Shown: one piece after another, positions 8,678 to 15,650 of the stretch
How positions within the stretch are numbered: position 1 is the first letter of the stretch
Layout: each line of letters opens with the position of its first letter
Assembly (NCBI GenBank): GCA_958296385.1
Contig: OY282494.1
Location: 1,161,416 to 1,225,415, forward strand
Origin: an uncultured Dehalococcoidia bacterium
GTDB taxonomy: Bacteria > Chloroflexota > Dehalococcoidia > Lucifugimonadales > UBA3495
Length of the DNA: 64,000 nucleotides
Direction of reading: 5' to 3'
Made by a program: the position numbers and the translations under genes
The notes under the pieces: generated by a model
The model's database searches: none
What the model was told of the DNA's origin: nothing
The model's input: only the letters and a program-made list of their open reading frames with translations

Positions 8678-8923
8678 TCAAAAGCCGCCCTGGAACCCGA
8701 TTGTCACCGTGCCGTTCTCCACAATAACCGGCGTAATTCGCTCCCCGCCCGACAGTTCCAGCAGCTCCGGCACCCGGCCCGGCTGCTTGGAAACGTCAAC
8801 CTCGGTATAGTCCACCCGCTGCCTCCGGTAGTGCATCTTGGCCTGCGCGGAAAACGGGCAGTCCGGATGCGTGTAAAGAATGATTTCAGCCTGCTCTGCG
8901 GTAGTCAAAACAATCTCCTGCAA
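8678..8923 (-). CDS. glutaredoxin-like protein with monothiol CPFS motif
   Basis: An 81-residue thioredoxin-fold protein. It has the beta-alpha start IILYTHPDCPFSAQAK with a CPFS active site (the resolving Cys replaced by Ser), YTEVDVS, the cis-Pro segment ITPVIVENG and a terminal GFQGGF, typical of NrdH/Grx/UXX-star-like small redoxins. A monothiol site implies glutathionylation-type chemistry or a need for an external thiol; this is inferred. It lies between recA and the MoxR ATPase on the same strand. Confidence 0.82.
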   Translation of the reverse strand: MQEIVLTTAEQAEIILYTHPDCPFSAQAKMHYRRQRVDYTEVDVSKQPGRVPELLELSGGERITPVIVENGTVTIGFQGGF

Positions 8924-9064
8924 CGTCCGGATTCGGTCAACCGGATTTAGTCAATCGGATTCAGTGAAATTAACGTGCGCTGCCATCAGCGTCAAGGCGA
9001 ATTGTACGGACGCCGCCGCCCGAACGCAACGCAGCGATGCCCTGCGTTAAAACGACGCACTGCA

Positions 9065-10018
9065 TTAAATAGGAACGGGCTGTTCCTCCAAAAGCTCGGC
9101 AACCACCGATTCCTGGCTGCGCTCCCGCAAGCGGGCCATGCTCTTCAAGATGATGCGGTGCGACAGCGCCGGTTCCGCCAAAACTTTGATGTCGTCCGGC
9201 GTCACGTACTCCCGCCCCCGAATACCCGCCAGTGCCTGCGCGCAGCGGTACAGCCCCAACGTAGCCCGCGGGCTCGCCCCCAGCTCAACGTCAGCATGGC
9301 TGCGCGTGGCCCGGATTAACCGCACCAGATACGTCCGCAGCACCGGGTCAATATACACCCGCCGCACCAGGCTCTGAATGTGCATCACGTCGTCAGCCGC
9401 AGCCACCGGCTGCAATGACGTCAGCGGATTGGCGTCCTCAAACCGTTCCAGCATCGCCCCCTCGTCGTCCTCCGACGGGTAGCCCAGGCGCAGCCGGAGC
9501 AAAAAGCGGTCAATCTGCGCCTCCGGCAGCGGAAAGGTGCCCTCCAATTCAATAGGGTTCTGCGTTGCCAGCACCAGAAACGGCTCCGGCAGCGGCACCG
9601 TGTTTTGGTCCACGGTCACCTGCCGCTCCGCCATCGCCTCCAGCAGCGCCGATTGCGTTCTGGGCGTAGCCCGGTTAATCTCGTCGGCCAGCACAATTTG
9701 GGATATGACCGGGCCGGGCCGAAACTCAAAATCGCCCGTGTGCTGGTTGTAGTAATGTATCCCGGTAATGTCGGATGGCATCAAGTCCGGCGTGAACTGG
9801 ATGCGCCTAAACTCGCACGCCAGCGAGTAGGCCAGCGCCCGCGCCAGCGTCGTCTTGCCAATCCCCGGCACGTCCTCAACCAGAATATGCCCCCCGCTGA
9901 ACAGCGCCGCCAGGGTGTACTCAATAACCTGGTCTTTCCCGACGATGGCAAGCTGCACGTTGGCCCGGATTGCCGCCGCCGCGTCCGCTATCTCCCGGGC
10001 CTGGCCGGCCGTTATCAC
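9065..10018 (-). CDS. MoxR-family AAA+ ATPase
   Basis: A 317-residue chaperone-like AAA+ protein. Walker A is PGIGKTTLA (about residues 51-59), Walker B is VLADEINRATPRTQSALLEAM, sensor 1 is LATQNPIELEGTFPLPEAQIDRF, and the C-terminal lid is present. MoxR proteins usually work with VWA-domain partners encoded alongside; none is present here, which is odd. The GTG start at 10018 overlaps the stop of the upstream nucleotidyltransferase by 1 bp (TAGTG), so the two are translationally coupled. Confidence 0.92.
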   Translation of the reverse strand: MITAGQAREIADAAAAIRANVQLAIVGKDQVIEYTLAALFSGGHILVEDVPGIGKTTLARALAYSLACEFRRIQFTPDLMPSDITGIHYYNQHTGDFEFRPGPVISQIVLADEINRATPRTQSALLEAMAERQVTVDQNTVPLPEPFLVLATQNPIELEGTFPLPEAQIDRFLLRLRLGYPSEDDEGAMLERFEDANPLTSLQPVAAADDVMHIQSLVRRVYIDPVLRTYLVRLIRATRSHADVELGASPRATLGLYRCAQALAGIRGREYVTPDDIKVLAEPALSHRIILKSMARLRERSQESVVAELLEEQPVPI

Positions 10019-10731
10019 TACGCCGCCCGCCGGCCCGTCAAGTGGGTCTCCGCCTCCGACAGGTCTCTAAACGAATCCACGCTGCGCCAGAACGCCTCCG
10101 TCCGCACCGCCGACATCCTGCCCTGCCGGGCCAGCATCGGGAACGTAGAATCCTCATGGTCGCCCACCAACGGCAGCAAATCCCTAATCCCCGGCGCCAG
10201 CGCGTACACCCCCCCGTTGATACTGTACGGCAGCGTCACCTTCTCCCGAAACCCGTCCACCAGCCCCGTCGGCCCGCAGTCAACAACGCCGTAAGGACTG
10301 GCCATCGGAACCGTCAGTATAGTCGCCAGATGTTCCCCGCCGGCGTTGCTCCGGGCATCGTAGTCAGCGAGCAAGTCGCCCAGACTGGCGTCGGTAATGA
10401 TGTCCCCGTTGACGGCAATCACCGGCCCCCCTGCCGTCGCCGGCGCCATATCCAGCCCGGCCCGCAGCGCCCCCCCTCGTCCCAAAGCGCGCTCCTCCCG
10501 ATGGTACTTGATACGGACGCCGCAGTTAGCCCCGTCGCCAAAGTAGTCAATTATAGCCTCGGCCATATAGCCCACCAAAAGCGTCGCATCGGTCACGCCC
10601 CCGCTGCGGAGCCACCGTATCTGGTGCCACAGCAGGGGCCGCCCGTCCAGCGGAACCATCGGCTTGGGCAAACTGTCGGTCAGCGGGCGCAGCCGCTCCC
10701 CCTTGCCGCCGGCCAGTATCAGCGCGTGCAT
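10018..10731 (-). CDS. sugar-1-phosphate nucleotidyltransferase
   Basis: A 237-residue GT-A-like NTP transferase (mannose-1-phosphate guanylyltransferase or glucose-1-phosphate thymidylyltransferase type) that makes an NDP-sugar. The N-terminal signature LILAGGKGERLRPLT, KPMVPLDGRPLL, a VNGDIITD metal-site segment and a FREK..L motif are visible. The ATG at 10731 is used; a GTG directly upstream at 10734 is possible. There is no C-terminal acyltransferase hexapeptide domain. It overlaps the MoxR gene by 1 bp and follows the TRAP permease by 24 bp. Confidence 0.88.
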   Translation of the reverse strand: MHALILAGGKGERLRPLTDSLPKPMVPLDGRPLLWHQIRWLRSGGVTDATLLVGYMAEAIIDYFGDGANCGVRIKYHREERALGRGGALRAGLDMAPATAGGPVIAVNGDIITDASLGDLLADYDARSNAGGEHLATILTVPMASPYGVVDCGPTGLVDGFREKVTLPYSINGGVYALAPGIRDLLPLVGDHEDSTFPMLARQGRMSAVRTEAFWRSVDSFRDLSEAETHLTGRRAA

Positions 10732-10755
10732 CACGGGTTGCCTGCCCGCTGCCGC

Positions 10756-12633
10756 CTACTGGTACGCCCGGGGCCGGAACTCTGAGGAACAGTACTGCAC
10801 CTGGTCCCAGAACGTCAGGGTGTCCGGGGTTTTGCCGACTACTTCCATGAAATCCCGGGTGGGATTGTCATAGACGATGCACGGCGCCCACAAGGCAATG
10901 TCCGGGAAAGCGAACAGCAGCCCAATCACCACCGCCATACACCCCATAAACGGTAAAACCCCAATGTACACGTCCGTAATCGTGCTTTCTCGTAACACGT
11001 CCTGCGCCGCCGCCGTCTGCTCCGCCATCTGCGCGTCAACGTCCTGTCTAACCCCGTGCAGTATGTAAAGGTTAATCCCCTCCGGCGGGCTGATGAGCGC
11101 CGCCTCTACCAGAATCACCATGATGATGCCGAACCACACCAGGTCCACGCCCACCGCCGTCAGCGATGGCGTGAGGATTGGTATGGTCGTAACCAGCATC
11201 GCGAAACTTTCCATGAAAGTTCCCAGCAGCAGGTAGAAAAACACCAGGATGATGACAAACTGCAAAGCGTTCAGGTTAAGCCCGGTAATCCACTCCGAGA
11301 TGTCCTGCGATATGCCCAGCCTAGCAAAGGCGAAACTGAGCGTAAACGCCGCCATCACGATAAGCATAATCATTGACGACGTGCGTACCGTTGAGATGAT
11401 GGAATCCAGCAGCATCAGCCGCAGCGCCCGGCCGGCGTGCGGCCAGCTCGGATAAGTCGGCGCCGGCAAATCGCCCTTCACGCCGACAATGTAAATCGCA
11501 ATGTACCACAAGGGCGGGAACAAAAACCCCAGCAGGGTCATCGCAATCACGCTGCCCGGCAATTCCTCCTGGTGTTCCCGCAGGTAATCGTCCAGCGCAA
11601 ACACCACCACCGGGAATAGCGGAATCCCAATCAGTATCACCGCCAGCGGATTGTTGCTGATTTTCTTGTACAGCTCGTTGGCCAGCGCCACCACCAGCGC
11701 CCCGAACACCCCCAGCGCCGCCGCCTCGGTAGGCGTTGCCCAGCCGGTGTAGATTGAACCCAGCACCACCATAATGATGACCAGCACCGGCACAATTGAC
11801 ATCATCCCAATCAGCGCCCGGAACAGCATCGACGACCACGCCGCGATGCCCTCCCCGTAAGACAGGGTTGAACGCCCCCGCCGGTAGTTCCGCCGGTCGC
11901 GCGGGTCGGCAATGCCAGCTTCGGTAGCCTGCTCTTGCCGCATCACCGCCAGCTGCTCTTCGCTGTAACGGCGTACCCTGATGCCGTGGAACCACGCGCG
12001 ATACAGGCGCCGCACTTCATCATCCATCGGCGCAGTCCCCGGAAAGATGATTGACGTTATAACCATCATCAGAATCATCGTGGACGCCAGCAGGAAACCC
12101 GGCAGGAACCCGCCCATGTACAGCCGCCCGATGGATTCCTCCACCAGCACCCCGAAAATAATCAGCCCGATGCTTGGCGGTATCAGAATCCCCAGCGTGC
12201 CGCCAGCCGCCAGTGACCCGATCACCAGCCGCTCGCTGTACCCCCGCTGCCGGAACGACGGCAGGGACACCCGGCTGATGGTCGCCGACGTTGCCACGCT
12301 CGAACCGGAGCAGGCGGCAAACACCGCGCAGGATGCAATGTTCGTGTGCAGCAGCCCGCCGGGCAGAAACACCAGCCAGCGCGACAGCGCCCCGTACATC
12401 CGCTCCCCCATCCCGGAGCGCAGCATCAGCTCGCCCATCAGCAGGAACAGCGGCACCGCCACCAGAATAAAGTTGGTGTTGCTTTCCCACGCCTTGTTGC
12501 CCAGGATGTTCCACAGCGGCGCATCCGAGAACGCCTGCATCATCACCAGCGAAAGCACGCCCAGCGCGCCCGCTACGTAGAGGCCGAGGAGGAAAAATAC
12601 CCCCATCATGCTGAATGCGGCGATGATTGCCAT
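10756..12633 (-). CDS. TRAP transporter large permease (DctM type)
   Basis: A 625-residue multi-pass membrane subunit that carries solute with sodium in tripartite ATP-independent transporters. The N-terminal half reads as a standard DctM (FILVAVPLFLLMGELMLRSGM, SGSSVATSATI, GTLGILIPPSIGLIIFG). Usual DctM proteins are about 425 residues; here the middle is expanded by a hydrophilic stretch (about 220-265) and extra hydrophobic helices, as in a known long subclass. The C-terminal part (LVVTTIPILTPSLTAVGVDLVWFGI in spirit) has the family's proline-rich hairpin. It is read in order after the binding protein and small permease, so all three probably form one system. Confidence 0.93.
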   Translation of the reverse strand: MAIIAAFSMMGVFFLLGLYVAGALGVLSLVMMQAFSDAPLWNILGNKAWESNTNFILVAVPLFLLMGELMLRSGMGERMYGALSRWLVFLPGGLLHTNIASCAVFAACSGSSVATSATISRVSLPSFRQRGYSERLVIGSLAAGGTLGILIPPSIGLIIFGVLVEESIGRLYMGGFLPGFLLASTMILMMVITSIIFPGTAPMDDEVRRLYRAWFHGIRVRRYSEEQLAVMRQEQATEAGIADPRDRRNYRRGRSTLSYGEGIAAWSSMLFRALIGMMSIVPVLVIIMVVLGSIYTGWATPTEAAALGVFGALVVALANELYKKISNNPLAVILIGIPLFPVVVFALDDYLREHQEELPGSVIAMTLLGFLFPPLWYIAIYIVGVKGDLPAPTYPSWPHAGRALRLMLLDSIISTVRTSSMIMLIVMAAFTLSFAFARLGISQDISEWITGLNLNALQFVIILVFFYLLLGTFMESFAMLVTTIPILTPSLTAVGVDLVWFGIIMVILVEAALISPPEGINLYILHGVRQDVDAQMAEQTAAAQDVLRESTITDVYIGVLPFMGCMAVVIGLLFAFPDIALWAPCIVYDNPTRDFMEVVGKTPDTLTFWDQVQYCSSEFRPRAYQ

Positions 12634-12725
12634 GTCTCTCGCGACCTCCGTGCAGCGTCCGTTAAATTGGTGAGCGGGAACGCATCATTCCGGCCGGAGC
12701 AGTCAGCCTCGGCCGGCGCCGGCGA

Positions 12726-13397
12726 TTACACCCCGGCTGCGGCTTCCTGCACCGTCTGTTCCTGGGCCAGCTCCGCAATGTCCCCGCCTGAACTCTTGTG
12801 CCAGATTTCCAGCAATCCCCGCACAATCATGCTCAGCATCCATTGGAACGAAGTGAACGCCAGCATCGAGAAACCGACGGCTACTATCATCTGGACCAGC
12901 CAGAGCTCCGGCAGGAAGTTGCCGATGAGATAGGTATTCGACAAAGCCGGTTCGCAAATCCCCTCGGCGTTAGTGCGGATGCACTTCGACTCGGCCACTT
13001 CCTCCCAGCTTTTGATGGCGGTAATCAGCCCAAAGAACCCCACCGACGCCAGCGCCAGCCAGTCCGCCGTGGAGCGCATATAAGGATGGATGCGGGAGAA
13101 CAGCGGCAGCAGCACGTCAATGCGGACGTGCGAACCCGTGCGCAGCGAGTACGAGAACGCCCAAGTCCCGGCAAAGGCCAGAATATAGCCGCCGATGAGC
13201 TCCTGATTCCCCAGCACCGGCCCGACGCCGAACTTCCGCACAATCACCTGGTACGTGATGTAGAGTCCCAGTAGCAACAACATCGTGCCGCAAATGTATC
13301 CGAGAATGCGATACAAAAAGTCCAGACCGGCGTCTATCTTGTTGATGGCCCGCGTCAGCGTCACCGTTACTCTTGGCGATGCGGCTTGCGTGGTCAA
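12726..13397 (-). CDS. TRAP transporter small permease (DctQ type)
   Basis: A 223-residue four-helix membrane subunit of the TRAP transporter. It shows helices at the N-terminus (ILGYICGTMLLLLGLYITYQV), the NQELIGGYILAFAGTWAF segment and the HVRIDVLLPLF motif characteristic of DctQ. The TTG start at 13397 is preferred because GGAGG sits 6 nt upstream; the longer GTG start at 13415 would lie upstream of that ribosome binding site. The large permease begins 92 bp downstream and the binding lipoprotein is upstream on the same strand. Confidence 0.9.
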   Translation of the reverse strand: MTTQAASPRVTVTLTRAINKIDAGLDFLYRILGYICGTMLLLLGLYITYQVIVRKFGVGPVLGNQELIGGYILAFAGTWAFSYSLRTGSHVRIDVLLPLFSRIHPYMRSTADWLALASVGFFGLITAIKSWEEVAESKCIRTNAEGICEPALSNTYLIGNFLPELWLVQMIVAVGFSMLAFTSFQWMLSMIVRGLLEIWHKSSGGDIAELAQEQTVQEAAAGV

Positions 13398-13617
13398 CTG
13401 GAACCTCCAAATCACGGGTTAGGGGTATTCTACAGCGGTTATGATGGACGGCGCCCACCGCGTTTGCCAGCAGCGCCGCCCCTTTCGCACGATTGCGTAG
13501 TCTATGGGCCGGAGCATCGCTTGTCAACCTGCGCCGGTCACTTCGGAAAACTGCGCAACCCCGTCCTGCCTATTGTCATTCTTCCCTGTGCCCGGAACGA
13601 CAACAGCAAGCGGCGGA

Positions 13618-14799
13618 TTAGTTAATGTCCTCCGCCTTCCCGTCCGCGCCTACCCGGACACCAATGATCGGCGCCGCCTTTTCGTTGTAAATCTGCACCG
13701 CCTCGCTGTTGGGCCCGCCGGTGCGCTCCACCCACCGGGGCAGCACTTTGTCGCGCCCGGCCAAGTATAGTGCGTCCTTGATTTCCTGCGAGAACTCCAC
13801 GTACTCCATACCGCCCTCGGTATTCTCGTCGATGCCTTCCTGCGCCCAAACCGTCTCAACCCATTCCCGCGACGTGCTTTGGTGCCGCGCCCCTTCTTCC
13901 TTGATGATGGCCTGCAAGTCCGCGGGTATGGCATCCCAAACGTCTTTGTTCATCGTAATCCAGGTAACGGCGATCGCCACGATTGGCCCCACCATATAGT
14001 CGGTCACCTCGTACCAGCGCACCCCGGAGCCGCAGGTGCCGCACGATACCGCCGCGTCCAGCACGCCCCGCTCCAGCCCGGTGTACACGTCCGCAAACGC
14101 CATAAACTGCGGGTCGGCGCCCATCCCTTCCAGCAGGTCGCTCAGCACGGTGCTGTGGCTCCGCGTCTTCAACCCCTCAAAGTCCGACAGCGTGTTCAAC
14201 TCCCGCGAGGAGAAATAGTAGTTGCTCTCGTAGTAGTTCTCCATTATCACGATGCCGTTGGACTGCTCTTCAATGATGCGGTGCAAGTCCGGGCGAGTAG
14301 CGTCAATGACGGCAAAGTTAGTCGCCGAATCCGGGAACAGCCCCCACAGATTCGCCACGTCAATGATGGGCAGGTCGCCGCCGATGTACCCGGAGTAAAT
14401 CTCGGCCAGCTCCATCGTCTGGTCTTCAATCAGACGGAGCGAATCCGGCCCGTTCAGCCCCAGTTCGGGGAAAGAGCTGACCTGGAACTCAACCCGGCCA
14501 TTGGTGCGGTCTTTCACCCGTTCGATGAACCCGTCAATGCCGTGTTCCTCCATCGTGGAGTAAATCAGCGTGCACGGATTGCCGGTGCGGTTGATGCAAA
14601 CCAGCTGAATCTTGAACTCCGGTTCCGCCATCATCGCGCTTTCGCCGGAACCGCCATCCCCGGCAGTCGTCCCCGCCGACGAATCAGCACCCGAACCGCC
14701 GCAAGCCGCCAGTGCCCCCACCAGCAGGCACAGCAGCGCCGCCAGCAGATACTTGCCCGCCCCAATATCCTTGAATCGGTTAACAATCGCATCCATCAT
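13618..14799 (-). CDS. TRAP transporter solute-binding lipoprotein (DctP type)
   Basis: About 393 residues. A signal peptide ends in a lipobox LAAC with the lipidated Cys near residue 33, followed by a Gly/Ser/Ala-rich linker. The DctP fold shows FPELGLNGPDSLRLIEDQTMELAEI, the substrate-clamping Arg in KTRSHSTVLSDLLEGMGA, and FADVYTGLERGVLDAAV. An unusual CINRTGNPC motif starts the mature domain and is shared with both halves of the neighbouring two-domain protein. The ATG at 14799 has GGAG 5 nt upstream. It is first in the gene order binding protein, small permease, large permease. Confidence 0.93.
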   Translation of the reverse strand: MMDAIVNRFKDIGAGKYLLAALLCLLVGALAACGGSGADSSAGTTAGDGGSGESAMMAEPEFKIQLVCINRTGNPCTLIYSTMEEHGIDGFIERVKDRTNGRVEFQVSSFPELGLNGPDSLRLIEDQTMELAEIYSGYIGGDLPIIDVANLWGLFPDSATNFAVIDATRPDLHRIIEEQSNGIVIMENYYESNYYFSSRELNTLSDFEGLKTRSHSTVLSDLLEGMGADPQFMAFADVYTGLERGVLDAAVSCGTCGSGVRWYEVTDYMVGPIVAIAVTWITMNKDVWDAIPADLQAIIKEEGARHQSTSREWVETVWAQEGIDENTEGGMEYVEFSQEIKDALYLAGRDKVLPRWVERTGGPNSEAVQIYNEKAAPIIGVRVGADGKAEDIN

Positions 14800-14991
14800 T
14801 TCCGCTCCAAAGCCCGTCAATTTGCGTACATTCCCAAGCGCCCGCTACAAACACCTCACTGGTCCCATTTGGCGCCGATTGTATGGCAGCCCAAAAGCAT
14901 TGTCAATTACACCAACCCCCCCGCCCGCATCCCGTCCCAAACAGCCCAATCACCCCCGACACCGTAGCAGCGCCCTTGCCCCAAGGCTACG

Positions 14992-15023
14992 CCGAGGGGG
15001 TCTGGGGGAAATCATTTCCCCCA
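14992..15023. repeat. repeated palindrome, copy 2
   Basis: Same GGGGGAAAT/ATTTCCCCC palindrome and flanks as 1092-1123, again just before a long repeat copy. The intervening bases differ between the two sites. Confidence 0.7.
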
Positions 15024-15053
15024 GCGGCACCCCATTAGGATACGCCCCACCGC

Positions 15054-15528
15054 CAAATCCAAAAAATCAGCGACCCCAACCTCTTGCAACCGTACATCAG
15101 TTCGTGTAAGATACATCTATCGGGCAAATCAACAACCAATCCCCGCCTCAGCCGTTCTCAGTAAGAGGCATCCCCTGAGGAACCGGGGCCACACACTATC
15201 ACACCACCATCACGACCGCCGGAGATTCCAGTCACCACGGCCACCCCCGTCAGCATCCAAATCGCAATCGGCCAGGCCGCCTATCCCTGCTTCCACAGCG
15301 CGGGCGGTACTCCGCAGGGTATCGAGCTTCAGCCCGCGCGCTGCCCTAACCGGCAGGACACGTAAAATGAAGGTCCGTAATAGTTGCGTAAAAACCTTCC
15401 GGCCGTAAGGGCTGACACCGACTCGAATCTCCGGCGATAACCACCAAACCCACCAACGCCAAACCGAACCAAACCCACCGCACCGCCCGATACCCAATCG
15501 CCCGATACCGCACCCGCCCGATACCAGC
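15054..15528 (+). repeat. dispersed repeat, copy 2
   Basis: Second copy of the element at 1177-1600, same orientation, about 475 bp and the most diverged. It keeps TATCGGGC (15118-15125), three GCCCGATA iterons (15485, 15500, 15516) and the inner inverted repeat, here GGAGATTCCAGTC (15221-15233) and GACTCGAATCTCC (15420-15432), with matching single changes. It occupies most of the gene-free gap 14800-15650 between two TRAP binding-protein genes and lies downstream of a terminator. Confidence 0.85.
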
Positions 15529-15583
15529 TAACCATATAAAGGAGATGAACGATGATGCAATGACCAAACCACCTGTGCCCAAC

Positions 15584-15617
15584 TAAAAACCGGGCCGCCT
15601 CTTTCAAGACGGCCCGG
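15584..15617 (-). terminator. intrinsic terminator of the two-domain binding protein gene
   Basis: On the minus strand an 8-bp perfect stem (CCGGGCCG/CGGCCCGG, plus strand 15590-15597 with 15610-15617) and a 12-nt loop are followed by TTTTT. It lies 34 bp after the stop codon at 15651 and should separate this gene from the downstream TRAP operon. Confidence 0.85.
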
Positions 15618-15650
15618 CGTTGTACTCTCCGCTGGTTCGGGTTCGGCTAT

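Noticed and set aside
15485-15523. GCCCGATA repeats as a CRISPR array
   Set aside because: Only two to three 8-bp units at irregular spacing with no conserved long repeat or cas genes; they belong to the dispersed repeat.
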